From the NCBI GenBank assembly GCA_035578175.1, contig JAQMRL010000014.1, positions 10,826,274 to 10,890,273 on the forward strand: 64,000 nucleotides of DNA, given 5' to 3'. Source of the stretch: Catonia carolina (Eukaryota > Arthropoda > Insecta > Hemiptera > Achilidae). Positions 43,566 through 54,892 of the stretch are shown one piece after another. The notes beneath the pieces are model-generated. The model ran no database searches. It worked only from the letters and a program-made list of their open reading frames with translations, and had not been told where the DNA came from. The first letter of the stretch is position 1. Every line of letters starts with the position of its first letter. A program made the translations under genes and the position numbers.

Positions 43566-44690
43566 TGTGGTAATTAAGTTCCGGGAATTTTGTTATAATT
43601 CGGGAATTGGCAACACTGCATCGTTCGTAAAATTATATGACCGGAAATAGGTGATGTTCCTTTTGTTTCAGTCGATAACATATTTGGTTTGTGTTTTATG
43701 AGTGGTTTTTGAAAGTTACTTTTCTAGTAGCGTCGTGAAAATGAGTGATTCACATTACAAGCGAGGTTAGTGAGAATCTGTTGTCCCACATTCAGAGCTG
43801 ATTGCTTCGCTTTGTTTATGTGGTGTTCCTTTTTTTCTGGATTTTATTCTAGGGATTTTGTTTTGGAGTTGGTTATTTTATATAATATGAATTTTTTGTA
43901 TGTTTTTTTTGATGATGGTGGAGATTGGATGAGTCGGGTAATCACTGGATATGAGACCTGGATATTTGAGTATCCCTCTGTGACCCGTAAACAAAGTCAG
44001 CAGTGGTTGGGGAGGGGGCAATAAAAGCAAGGATGTGTAAATCGCAACTGAAGCCAATGCGGGAAACTTTTCGGTCTTTAGAGATAACTGTACACATGTA
44101 GAAAATTAAACAAAGAGAAAACTTTCAATTGATTTCTAGTGAAAGAATTATTTAAATTGGAGGTAATTTACGGCACATTTCAGTTACTTAAAAAAAATTA
44201 GATATGTTTTGTGAAATGGTTTTACAATCCGCATATTGCTCCTCTCTACCGGAGGCCATCAAGTTATAAACAGACAGTAGTTTATTCGATATCCGCGGCA
44301 TGATTCATCTTGAACATGTTCCTGCCGGCCAGACAGTAACTTAACTGTTCGATGTTGACGTCGTGAAACGGCTGCGAGCACAAATTTTACGTGTGCGGCC
44401 TGAACTCGCCGAGGCCGGCAGAATCTTGCACCACGACAACGCGCCGGCCCATTGGTCGTTAAATATGTAATAGTTACTGGCGAAAAGCAATCCAACGTTG
44501 CCGCACCCACCCTGTAGCTCTGATATCGCCAAAATGAAGTCGCGCCTCCCGGGAACTCATCATGGCGGTGTACAGGAGGTCAAGGAAGCTGTAACCGCGG
44601 TGCTGAATAGAGTAACTTCGGAGGATTACCAAGCGTGCTTCCAATCGTGAAAGCAACGTTGGAATTGTTGTGTAGATTTAGAGGGAGACT
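43566..44690 (+). mobile_element. mariner element, inactive, left arm copy
   Basis: Starts GTGGTAATTAAGTTCCGGGA, shared with the right-arm copy. Transposase pieces: SRVITGYETWIFEY (catalytic-Asp region, here Tyr-Glu in place of the usual Asp-Glu), then VVKRLRAQILRVRPELAEAG, ILHHDNAPAHWSL (second Asp), and after a break LPHPPCSSDIAKM (third Asp region) and FQS-KQRWN. Frameshifts, stops and a replaced middle show it is dead. The pattern fits the irritans/mauritiana-type mariners. Confidence 0.83.
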
Positions 44691-46160
44691 TCTTTTACTT
44701 CTTACTATCAAGGATTAAACATAAGTCTGTTTCGAACTCACAAACAAACCTACATACATACACAAACAAGAAATATTCCAATCCGTACATCTCGACTATT
44801 GCCATCTTCTTCGAGGTCTTCCCATCTCCCTTCTTCCAACTGGAACATATTCCGTAACTTTGAAGGGTTCTCTCTCTCTTGAAGCGCATTCGTTCTAAAT
44901 TTTGCCTCCATTGACTGCGGTACTCCACCTTTTCATTTAGACTAAACATACCCAACTCAGAACTAACTTCCTCGTTATGTATTAGATCTAGCCTCGAGCA
45001 GCCCTTCTTAAAAACCTCATTTCTGCTGCTTGGATCCTACTTTCTTGGCAACCCATTGTAATAAAATGAAATTAATTAATAAATGAAATAAGTGAAATTT
45101 AACTTGAAAGTTGCAAAATAAATTGATTTAATGAAAACTAAAAGTTGAAAAAATTGAAAAATTAACAAAAAAATGTATTACAAAAATTATTAAATATTTG
45201 ATCTTATTTAGTGATGACACTATGTTATAAATCTAAATATTTCAATAAATTTTATTGATGAATATAATTATTTATTGCAATATCTATTTGGATATTAATT
45301 TTTATACTAGCTATGAGCTCAAATTAATTAATTTTTATAGTTACTACTTGAATTATCTTTGTAGATACTCGTGCTTCTTGTCCATCCATTGACCGGGAAT
45401 CCCGGTCAATGGGTCACCGGGAAAACCGGGAATTTTTGCAATTGGTTTTATAGTCTTGAATAAAATTTATTTAAATATTTTCTTCATATTTTAAAATAAT
45501 AAAATTAATTTTGTTTGGTTCCATAATTTTAATGAGATTCCTGATACATTAATATTTTCCTTTACTTATTTTCTTATTATTTCAAATTACTTAATTAAAA
45601 TTATACTGTTTTCTTGGTTAAATTTAATATATTTTGTTTCTAGAATTAATTTTCTGAATGTTTTATTTTCTTCATAAAATTCATCTTGATATTTTTAATT
45701 ACTGTCAAGAATATTTAAATTTGAAATTAGAAATTGTTCAATTTTGATATTTATTTATGATTATTTTTAAATTACTGCTTGAATTTACAACAATTTGATT
45801 AATTGAATTAGATCATCGATCAACGACGTACTGGAACATAGACTGCTATTCTACACCATGACGGACTTCCATAAAGAAGGACTGGGGCTGCCATTTCCTT
45901 GCACAACTTCACTAAATTCTCTGTTCTAGTTCTAGTATTCTGTTAATGGTACTACAAATAACTAAAATATTATTTATTTTATTTTCCAAATCCAAGTCCC
46001 TATCAGAGCTCACATCGCAGCCCAGACAGTTATAGTGAGACATTTAAAATACTACATTGTCTAAGACAATCTTTGAACGATTGGGATACTTCCCTCTGAA
46101 TGCCATAACCTTGGATTTAGCATTTTAATAAAATTTTCTAAAACTTAATTTGGTTTTGTT
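44691..46160 (-). mobile_element. RTE-like LINE fragment, left arm
   Basis: Minus strand: KVMAFRG-like and YLGCDVSSD region at 46130-46000, PVLLYGS near 45870, and the C-terminal AAEMRFLRRAARG region near 45020-44990. Interrupted at 45055-45865 by AT-rich DNA that includes a hAT-like CCGGGAA end. Confidence 0.7.
45385..45440 (+). repeat. Hairpin CATTGACCGGG, hAT-like terminal motif
   Basis: CATTGACCGGG AAT CCCGGTCAATG is a perfect hairpin (45389-45413), followed by GGTCACCGGGAAAACCGGGA. Such CCGGG-rich ends are typical of some insect hAT elements (family knowledge). Confidence 0.55.
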
Positions 46161-46667
46161 TTATTAACAAAATCCCAGAACTTTACCGCACCTCGCATTA
46201 CATAAAATTAGTTTGATTATTTTATGAACGAAAACTGTAGTAACGTTTTGTTTTTGAAAACCAACGCTTGACAGCGACGGCTATTTGAATTAAAAATAAT
46301 TTATTTTTTAGATAAATTATGTGCTAAGGATAGCAATTGATTACTAATATTAAAAAATTATATCATTATATTTTACCATTTGGAGTAGTATTGTAGAATT
46401 GTTCTGTTGTTTTGTTTTTTTTTTTTGTATGGAGATCATTAAAATTCTTTTTCTTGTAATAATTTATTTTACCATAGATAGTACAATAAGAATAGGCCTA
46501 TATTGTATAAAATATTAATTTAAGTTTAATTGTTAACGTGTACGTAAATTAATGTATTTAGTTGTAATTTGTATTGTATTTTGTAAATTATTATTAAATA
46601 TAAAATATTGTTACTTACGCTATGTGATTAATTAATTTTTTTCATACCATAATATTTTACTTTAATA

Positions 46668-46735
46668 CCAGGAGCCTTCGTCTCCAAAACAGCTGACTCG
46701 GGGCGATGACTTTACCTCTAGAGGAACCCGGTGGG
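46668..46735 (-). repeat. SINE C head, left arm
   Basis: ACCCACCGGGTTCCTCTAGA (minus strand) and the AGTCAGCTGTT stretch; paralogous to 51648-51740. Confidence 0.7.
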
Positions 46736-46739
46736 TATT

Positions 46740-47275
46740 GCAATTAGTCTTTTCCTTTTTCGTCTTCTGCCTTTCAAGGATTAGGCATCTCTGCTTGTTC
46801 TGAACCTCTCAAACATGCCAATCTCATTCTCTGGCGTCCTCGTTTTCTCTTTCCCTCCGGTTTATGGCCTAGGGTTCGCTTAGGTATTTTATCCTCCCTC
46901 ATTCTGCTCACATGCTCCAACCACTGCCTTCTTTTCTAAGATAACCCGTCATTTGTAGAGAATATGTTGAGTTGATTCCTTATCTTGGTATTTCTGTAAC
47001 GATCATCTCTACTACATCCATACGTATGTCGACAAAATTTCATTTCATTTCATTAAAGAGTCATTTTAAATTCATTAAATTATTTAACTAATTTTTTTAA
47101 AAAACCAAAACAATATATAATAAATTTTTAATTATTATATTATTATTTAATTAATTATTATATATTTCATTGATTCATAAAATTTAATTTTTCACTTTAG
47201 TTGCTTGCAATCTACTCTCCTCTCGCTTCGATAGCACCCAAGTTTCACTGCCATAGAGTAGGGTCGGAACCTTTT
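46740..47275 (-). mobile_element. RTE-like LINE C-terminal fragment, left arm
   Basis: Minus strand: RVPTLLYGSETWVLSK-like start at 47275, then an AT-rich insertion, then RKNQLNIFSTND, KRRQWLEHVSRM and KPEGKRKRGRQR. Mirrors 51105-51650. Confidence 0.72.
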
Positions 47276-47324
47276 GTAATTAATAAATTTATTTACTTAT
47301 ATTTATTTTATTTTATTTAGCTGT

Positions 47325-47533
47325 TTCGCAGTTGATTTAGAAGACGAGGGTTCTTGGTTCAAATCCATGTAAAGGTACTTACGTACTTTTCATACGGATT
47401 TTAATACTAGATAGTGGTTACCGGTGTACTTTGATAGTTGGGGTTCAATTATCTATACTCTTTTATGTTCGGCCTGAATCTGTACAAGACTGCACCTCAT
47501 TTACAGGTCATACACTACATTCCTCATTGGAAT
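47325..47533 (+). repeat. SINE C body, left arm
   Basis: AGCTGTTTCGCAGTTGATTT through GTGGTTACCGGTGTACTTTG; broken at the palindrome spacer boundary. Confidence 0.75.
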
Positions 47534-47544
47534 TTCTTTACGCA

Positions 47545-47884
47545 AAAACAACCTTCCCAAAAATTTCAGCAGACATGTCGCCTACCCTATCTTGTAGAGC
47601 ATAACAAATTTAGTAAATGAGGCAATTTTTAAAAAAAATCGTAACAGCCGTTTTCGAGAAAATCGTAAAAGTAACAATGAGTAAAAGTATGAGTAAAAGT
47701 AAAAATGAAAAATGACACGAAAATATTACCACTTCCCGTTGGCCGATTTTAATGAAAATGTTCGTGTCGAGTCCGGTAGTAGTATATAACCTCACGTTTA
47801 AAGTTAGTTCGATGTTCCGTTCTTGAGATATTCTGTTCACAAACACACGCTCGCTCGCACGCGCGCGCGCGCGCGCACACACAG

Positions 47885-47917
<33 letters not shown>

Positions 47918-48053
47918 GACCAATCGCTAAAAACATGTTTTTTGGGTTCAGGGGGTCTGAAAACGTGTACATCCGGTGAAAACTCGATTTCCAAAAACCG
48001 ACATGAAAACAATACTTTCCTTCCTATGTAGGCTATAGGCAAGAGAAAGTAAA
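47545..48053 (+). repeat. R1 right half with long (CA)n/(CG)n tract
   Basis: Starts in the AATTTCAGCAGACATG region and ends TATAGGCAAGAGAAAGTAA. The CG/CA tract is at 47840-47922. Confidence 0.78.
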
Positions 48054-48250
48054 AAATATTATGATTCCTATACCAAAAATGTCATGTGCCGAGAAGTGTT
48101 AACATCACAAAACAATCAGCCTAACATGCCATGCATCCAAGATACTGACGAGAATTATATACAGGAGAATAGAGTGTTTTAAGAAATTTTCCTAATCTGT
48201 AAGTCAATGTCTGTAGTCACTAAGCTGTTTTTCATTTCAAAGGCTTTCCT

Positions 48251-48430
48251 AGCTTGAGGCCGGTTCGTCGGCGTAGTGGTTAGCGCTACTGGCTTCTACA
48301 CCAGAATCCCGGGTTCGATTCCCGGTTAGGTCTGGCATTTTTTCATCACTCATTTTCATTATCATCATTATCCACCGTCTGTATCAGCAGAAATTGCAGA
48401 ACAATCAGACGTAAAACCAAAAAAAAGATT
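48251..48430 (+). repeat. tRNA-derived SINE, family D
   Basis: A-box-like GCGTAGTGGTTAGCGCTACT and B-box GGGTTCGATTCCCGG, body ATTATCATCATTATCCACCG, tail GCAGAACAATCAGACGTAAA then ACCAAAAAAA. The tRNA-like part lacks convincing acceptor pairing, so it is a SINE rather than a tRNA gene. Confidence 0.75.
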
Positions 48431-49985
48431 AAGTTTTCAAGCTTGAGCAATTCTACTTTTGATATCACTTCTGCTTCTACCATTTTTTTTTATTTTACTC
48501 CCTTGATAACAGAATTCCCCAACTTCCTGATGTTTTCGTTGCCTACTTTTAAATTTCCCATCTCTTCCAAACAACTCTTACTACTACTGCACAAAACTTT
48601 CGTTTTGATGTTATTAATTTTCATTATTTGAATACGTTCTGTAATGAGTCATGAAAAAAACATAAAAGTTGGGTAAGTGGGTGTACAGGACAACATTTTC
48701 TTTAGCTACATATTTTGAAATCGCACCTAAATCTACCTTTGTTTTTAAGTTGTACGCAATTCGTAGTTTTAGGGTTTTCCATTATACTCGTATGATGATA
48801 TCAGCTGCTTTACACTCATCGGCGCAAAGCACGTTTTGTAGTAAGTACGAAAATTGCTGACTTCGTTTATTTCGCGTTAGGTGATATAACGCGGGTCAGT
48901 GAATGACTCTCTACCCGCGTTATAACTGGGTAGAATAGTAACCAACTAGGTTGCGTGCGGGCCGTACATGCGCAGTAAGTAGATTCCCCACCATCTCGTC
49001 TAGCCTGATACAGGCTGCCTCTAAAGAAGTACTTACTCATTACTCGATGTGTTCTGTTCGTGCGGTTATCGTTTTGACATTTGTGTCGCTGTCAAAAGCC
49101 GATTAGTTGCGCGCGCACAAAAAAAAAATTTTTTGGGGAAAAATGTCTGCGATTGAATTTGGGGGTAATAGGAAATTAGTTTTTTTCTAATCATATACCA
49201 TTCGTTTTGACAGGTCTGAAAGAGAGGGACGTCATACTCTCTTTCTCTTATATTTACTATGCGGTTCTTTTTGTTAAAATTTCATACAACTGATATTGTG
49301 CGAGTGTATTTCATATCTAAAAATTGACGTATGTTTGGTTAAACTTCACAATTTATAAAATATGATTCAGCTTCTTGGAATACTAACAGAGGGAGACACC
49401 AGACATGACGATCTATCTTTGCCTTCTTTTCAGAGTAATTTTTTCAAGCTTGTTTATTATTTCTGTTTCCGTCCAACATATGACTCAACATTATATATCA
49501 AATTACAGATAAAATTTCATAACAAAATAATTAAACCATAGATGTACATACACACTGGATTGATATGTGTGCGGTCGGAATTCGGTCCAGTCGGGTCGGG
49601 CGCTTCTCCCATCACTGGTTGGCAAGACGCATGGGCAACTGCATTATTTTAAATGGTGCAACCGCCACGTTGTGGTGGTTTTGGAGGCTCACTCAAATTG
49701 TTTATGCAAGGTATTATTTAAGTGGTATGAAGGTAAAAAAAGGACAGACTACACTTAGATTTAATATCATTTATTTTTACACAAAAGAAAAACATTATAC
49801 ATTACTGAACAAAATCAACTTTGTACATTTCTGTCGAAACCCTAACTTGGTTGAATAAGCAGTATTTGTTTTCTCTCTAGCTAAATGATGGTACACCACT
49901 TTAAGGAATATAATTTTTTCCTATAAGTTTAATTTGAATAAGTTGATGATTTTTCTTCCAGAGTCATTATTACCTACATGGCATT

Positions 49986-50366
49986 TTAATATTGAATCCT
50001 TAAAATACATACTGTTTTTGCAACTATAAACTTTGTATTAAGCTTACAAAACTGGTCGGACTGATTAAAAACAAAGCTGTACATAAATTTCACAATTTTT
50101 ATTACATCTCCAGATGCCCTTAACAATTTTCCCCTTGATACAAAATCATTAAAGTGTGTGTATCTATTTAAGTTTTCATTTCTTATCAATAGTAATTCAC
50201 AACATTCCTTACACTTTAGTCTTTTCTGATTGACCTTAACTACAAAACCTGAAATATGATACAAAATGTTATCTTTGCAATAAGATTCCTCATAGTTATT
50301 CAAAATGTTTGCTATTTCTAGTAAGTCAGAGTGAGTATTATCTTCTTGTATTATTTTATCTACCAC
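49986..50366 (-). pseudogene. P-element/THAP9-like transposase C-terminal fragment
   Basis: The 126-codon minus-strand frame has the C-terminal signature of P-element-type transposases: ILYHISGFVVKVNQKRLKCK with the CKECCELLL Cys pair (usual form YI-GYVV-KL-KKI-C--C), then FVSRGKLLRASGDVIKIV (usual form RGGL--PS-DVV-I). Open but truncated at the N-terminus, ending at the hairpin at 50399. A separate THAP head at 33858-34106 cannot be shown to be the same family. Confidence 0.7.
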
Positions 50367-50398
50367 TGCACATTCTGAGAAACTTAAAACTGAACTCT

Positions 50399-50429
50399 AG
50401 CGTATAGAAGAGTATCTCTTCTATACGCT
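50399..50429. repeat. 14-bp-arm hairpin between 10-bp direct repeats
   Basis: AGCGTATAGAAGAG, loop TAT, exact complement. Flanked by ACTGAACTCT at 50389-50398 and 50433-50442. Confidence 0.88.
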
Positions 50430-50621
50430 ATGACTGAACTCTGATGGTTTGGGTCAAACTGTAAACAATTGCTATTAGTTTGATCTTACACTATTTCTAA
50501 ACATTAGTTTTCTAACAGCCCATTGAAACTGCCTAATGTTATTGTTATGGTTTACTAACAAACTTCGTCCTACAAATTTAAAAAATATTAATTATATATG
50601 AATTCAATTTTTGTTTTTTAG

Positions 50622-50666
50622 ATACTTAATGCGGCCTACGGGTATTTCAGCCTATTTGTCATTTAA
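50622..50666 (+). CDS. Orphan OR terminal exon (third copy)
   Basis: Acceptor TTTGTTTTTTAG, then ILNAAYGYFSLFVI and TAA. The first 12 codons match OR1 and OR2 exon 5 except one Asn/Ser change; a 2-base deletion then truncates the reading by four residues. No exons 1-4 lie between 41110 and 50600. Sequence after the stop still resembles the OR 3-prime UTR. Either the remains of a third tandem OR or a distant alternative last exon of OR2. Confidence 0.72.
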   Translation: MLNAAYGYFSLFVI

Positions 50667-50809
50667 AAACTATTTATTACCCGTTGGAGATGATTTTGGT
50701 ATCAAAGTATTGTACAAACCTTTATAATAAACTATAAATAATTACTACATCTTTAGATTTAACCAAAATTTTTGTTTTCTACTAATTGTTTTTATCCCTA
50801 ATGTGTCTG

Positions 50810-51080
50810 CTTTGCAATCTGTTAAATTTAATAACATAGGCAGCCCATGATCTAATGAGGGATGATGTGTATGACGTGTAAATGAAGTGTAGTCTGGTAC
50901 AGATCACAGCCAGAACATTCCTAAAAGAGTGGAGTTCTTTAATACCTAACTATCAAAGTACAACGGTAACCATCATCTAGTATTCAAATCCGTATGAAAA
51001 GTACGTAAGTACCTTTACGTGGATTTGAACCAAGAACCTTCGTCTCCAAAATCAGCTGCGAAACAGCTAAATTTAATAAA
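50810..51080 (-). repeat. SINE C body, right arm
   Basis: GATGTGTATGACGTGTAAAT through AACCTTCGTCTCCAAAATCA and AGCTGCGAAACAGCT. Confidence 0.72.
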
Positions 51081-51104
51081 ATAAATATAAATAAATAAAT
51101 TTAT

Positions 51105-51650
51105 TAATTACAAAGGGTTCCGGCCCTACTCTATGGCAATGAAACTTGGGTGCTATCTAAGCGAGAGGAGAGTAGATTGCAAGCATATAAAGAGAAAAAT
51201 GAAATTTAATGAATTAACAAAATAAGTTATAATTAATTGAATAATAATTTAATAATTAAAACTTTATTATATAATGTTTTCATACTTTTTAATAACTAAT
51301 TAAATAATTTAATGAAATTAAATTGAAATTTGAATGAAAATGAATTTCTTCGACATATTATGTATGGATGTAGTAGAGAAGATCGTTACAGGAATACCGA
51401 GATAAGGAAAGAACTCAACATATTTTCTACAAATGACAGGTTATCTTAGAAAAGAAGGCAGTGGTTGGAGCATGTGAGCAGAATGAAGGAGGATAAAATA
51501 CCTAAGCGAATACTAGGCCATAAACCGGAGGGAAAGAGAGAACGAGGACGCCCGAGAATGAGATGGGCAGGTTTGAGAGGTTCAGAACAAACTGAGATGC
51601 CGAATTCTTGAAAGGCAGAAGACGAAAAAGGAAAAGACTAGTTGCAATAC
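51105..51650 (+). mobile_element. RTE-like LINE C-terminal fragment, right arm
   Basis: RVPALLYGNETWVLSKREES, an AT-rich insertion (51195-51335), then CSREDRYRNTEIRKELNIFS, a stop, KRRQWLEHVSRMKEDKIPKR and KPEGKRERGRPRMRW. Confidence 0.75.
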
Positions 51651-51740
51651 TCACCGGGTTGGTCTAGAGGTAAAGCCATCGCCGCGAGTCAGCTGTTTAA
51701 CAGCTGATTTTCGGAGACGAGGCTTCCTGGTATTATAGGA
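51648..51740 (+). repeat. SINE C head, right arm
   Basis: CACCGGGTTGGTCTAGAGGT, then AGCTGTTTAACAGCTGATTT and GGAGACGAGGCTTCCTGG. Confidence 0.75.
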
Positions 51741-52229
51741 AAATATTGTGGTATGAAAAAATTAATCACATAACGTAAGTAACAATATTTTATATTTAAT
51801 AATAATTTACAAAATACAATACAAATTACAACTAAATACATTAATTTACGTACACGTTAACAATTAAACTTAAATTAATATTTTATACAATATAGGCCTA
51901 TTCTTATTGTACTATCTATGGTAAAATAAATTATTACAAGAAAAAGAATTTTAATGATCTCCATACAAAAAAAAACAAAACTACAGAACAATTCTACAAT
52001 ACTACTCCTAATGGTAAAATATAATGATATAATTTTTTAATATTGGTAATCAATTACTGTGCTTAGCACATAATTTATCTAAAAAATTATATTTAATTCA
52101 AATAGCCGTCGCTGTCAAGCATTGGTTTTCAAAAACAAAACGTTACTACAGTTTTCGTTCATAAAATTATCAAACTAATTTTATGTAATACGAGATGTGG
52201 TAAAATTCTGGGATTTTGTCAATAAAACA

Positions 52230-52800
52230 GAAGCAAATTAAATTTTAGAAAATTTTCTTAAAATGCTAAATCCAAGGTTATGGCATTCGGAGGGAAGTAT
52301 CCCATTCGTTCAAAGATTGTTTTAGACAATGTAGTATTTTAAATGTCTCACTATAACTATCTGGGCTGCGATGTGAGTTCTGATAGAGACTTGGATTTGG
52401 AAAATAAAATAAATAATTTTTTAGTTATTTGTAGTACCATTAACAGAATACTAGAACTAGAACAAAGAAATTAGTGAAGTTGTGCAAGGAAATGGCAGCC
52501 CTAGTCCTTCTTTATGGAAGTGCATCATAGGTTGCCAAGAAAGTTGGATTCAAGCAGCTGAAATGAGGTTTTTAAGAAGGGCTGCTCGAGGCTGGATTTA
52601 AATTAAAAGGTGGAGTACCGCAATTCATGAAGGCAAAATTTATAACGAATGCACTTCAAGAGAGAGACCTCGAAGAATATGGCAATAGTCGAGATGTACG
52701 GTTTAGAATATTTCGTGTTTGTGGATATTTGTAGGATTGTTTGAGAGTTTGTAACAGGCTTGTGCCTAATCCTATAGTAAGAAGAAGAAGTAAAAATTTA
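52230..52800 (+). mobile_element. RTE-like LINE fragment, right arm, with (AAG)n tail
   Basis: KVMAFGGKYPIRSKIVLDN, HYNYLGCDVSSDRDLD, LVLLYGS, then after breaks FLRRAARG, RERPRRIW and a tail TAGTAAGAAGAAGAAG at 52773-52790. The GAA tail matches that of the intron 1 LINE at 10783. Confidence 0.75.
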
Positions 52801-54258
52801 TTATCGATTTTCATAAGTCTCCCTCTAAATCTACACGACGATTCCAACGTTGCTTCCACGATTGGAAGCACCCTTGGTAATCCTCAGAAGTTATTCCTTT
52901 CAGCAACGCGGTTACAGCAACGTTGACCTCCTGTACACTTCCATGATGAGTTTCCGAGAGGTGCGACTTCATTTTTGCGATATCGGAGCTACAGGGTGGG
53001 TGCGGCAACGTTGGAATGCTTTCTCGCCAGTAACCCTTGCTCATTTAACGACCAATGGGCCGGCGCGTTGTCGTGGTGCAAGATCCAGCCGGCCTCGGCG
53101 AGTTCGGGCCGCACACGTAAAATTCGTGCTTGCAGCCGTTCCACGACGTCAACATCGAACAGTTAAGTTACTGTTTGGCTGGCAGGAACGTTCAAGATGA
53201 ATCTTGCTACGGATATCGAATAAACTACTTTCTGTCTATAACTTGATGGCCTCCGGTAGAGAGGAGCAATATGCGAATTGTAAAACCATTTTACAAAACA
53301 TCTAGTTTTTTAAGTAACTGAAATGTGCCGGAAATTACGTTCAATTTAAATAATTCTTTCATTAGAAATTAATTGAAAATTTTCTCTTTATTTAATTTTC
53401 CACATGTGTACAGTTTTCTTGAAAGACTGAAAAGTTTCTCGCATGCTGACTTCATGTTGCGTTTCGCAATTTTACAAAACTTATTTATGAAAATACCTCG
53501 TTACTTAAAAAGTAATGATTTTCTGTTAAATTTTATTGCATCATCGTTTTCCATAATTGTTACAGAAAAAACCTGCAAAATATTATGTTAATCCGTGAAA
53601 TGGTTGTTGAACAAGACGATGTATTTGATAAAATACGTTTTTTTCTTAAAAAACAAAACTTTTACTAAATTATACATTATCTCATTAATCGTGTTTTTGG
53701 TAATAATTTTATAGAACAAAAAAATGCGAAATACTTTTTGTATTAATATGTAATTTTCGGCAAGTTTTAGATAGTCTACTTAACAAACTTAGACATGTTT
53801 TCTGAAATGGTTTTACATTCCGCATATTGCTCCTCTCCGCCGGAGGCTATCAAGTTATAGAGAGATAGTATTAAGATTGGTTTCAGTTGCGATTTGGACA
53901 TCCTTGCTTTCATTGCCCGCTCCTCAACCACTTCTGACTTTTTTTACGGGTCACGGCGTCATACTCAAATATCCATGTCTCATCTCCAGTGACTACTCGA
54001 CTCAGCCAATCTCTACCATCGCTCTGAATGTGGGACAACAGATTCTCACTAACCTCGCCTGTAATGTGAATCACTCATTTTCACGACGCTACTAAAAAAG
54101 TTACTTTCAAAAACCACTCATAAACACAAACCAAATATGTTATCGACTGCAACAAAAAGAACATCACCTATTTCCGGTCAGATATTTACGAACGATGCAG
54201 TGTTGCCAACTCCCGAGTTATAATAAAATTCCCGGAACTTAATTACCACACCTTATAA
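52801..54258 (-). mobile_element. mariner element, inactive, right arm copy
   Basis: Starts at 54258 with GGTAATTAAGTTCCGGGAAT. Frame 53044-52811 encodes the C-terminal LPHPPCSSDIAKMKSHLSET through FQSWKQRWNRRVDLEG; upstream pieces include HHDNAPAHWSL (53075 region) and an SRVVTGDETWIFEYD region near 53990-53935. Catalytic Asp-Glu is retained here, unlike the left-arm copy. A 500-bp insertion separates the halves. Confidence 0.83.
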
Positions 54259-54544
54259 TCTAAACGTTCTGTTCGTTTGTGTAACGTAGAAGTGAAAGAA
54301 ACTAGCGAAAATCGGAGTGGCGTCCACATAATAGCTATGTCCACACTATTGCGTTTTCACTTGCGTTAAGCGCATGCCTCGACGCATGCGTCAAGGCATG
54401 CCCGAGATGAATTAGAAATAGCAGATTTTTATAGTGCACAGTGTAGGACAAACTTTATATGAGTTTCAACGTTCAATTTGCAATGTTTGATAGTGAGTGC
54501 CATGAAAGAAGTCTGTCGTGTTTGAAGAACTCAATCTTATAAAC

Positions 54545-54850
54545 AACTAATCGGAAAATTTTAAATTCTACACCAAATTAAAACCTCTTCTTTTTTGCGT
54601 TGATTGGTTTGATTTAGAATTACGCACAAAAAGTACTCAGTTTTTAGTCGGTTTTCCGTTAATGTGCTTTTGAAACGTCTTTTGAAGACGTCTCCGTCCA
54701 GGTTTTATGTAAAAAATCGGCGTTTCAGTATATTGAAGAACCGAGTTTTCTATATAATATGAATATTTTAAAAATGAAATCTGACGTTCCGTTTTAATAC
54801 GCTAGCCATTTTTTTGTAAAGTGCTATTTTGGCTTCAAGTAAAGGTAGGA
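54545..54850 (+). repeat. R3 copy
   Basis: TGCGTTGATTGGTTTGATTT, GTCGGTTTTCCGTTAATG and TCTCCGTCCAGG as in 38430-38640. Confidence 0.68.
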
Positions 54851-54892
54851 AAATTATTTTTTAACTAAACTATGCATTTTACAACAGTAGGT

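Larger units (their letters stand above)
43449..47533 (+). repeat. Left arm of a giant inverted duplication
   Basis: The arm aligns in reverse with 50850-54395. Shared order from outside in: GTCGAGGC-AGCGCTTAACGC, mariner, RTE C-terminal fragment with tail, RTE YLGCDV region, AT-rich stretch, SINE C head, second RTE fragment, SINE C body. In a 100-bp sample (46830-46930) I count about five mismatches. This arm carries about 800 bp (45055-45865) that the right arm lacks. Confidence 0.88.
47534..50849. other. Spacer of the giant inverted duplication
   Basis: Holds R1 (47545-48053), a SINE (48251-48430), a P-element-like fragment (49986-50366), a hairpin and the orphan OR terminal exon. Between 48431 and 49985 I see no gene; 48880-48930 has an inverted pair around TATAACGCGGGT. 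Confidence 0.7.
50850..54395 (-). repeat. Right arm of the giant inverted duplication
   Basis: Reverse complement counterpart of 43449-47533, ending outside at CGTTAAGCGCATGCCTCGAC (54366-54385). It has an extra 500 bp inside the mariner (about 53290-53800). Confidence 0.88.

Noticed and set aside
47610..48042. Two minus-strand open frames with Cys-Val repeats
   Set aside because: They run through the R1 (CA)n/(CG)n tract; not coding.
48251..48340. A genuine tRNA gene
   Set aside because: Clear A and B boxes, but the acceptor stem does not pair convincingly and a SINE body and tail follow; the same tail occurs at 39955.
52741..53200. Plus-strand frames with basic residues
   Set aside because: Antisense of the mariner transposase C-terminus, whose conserved motifs read on the minus strand.
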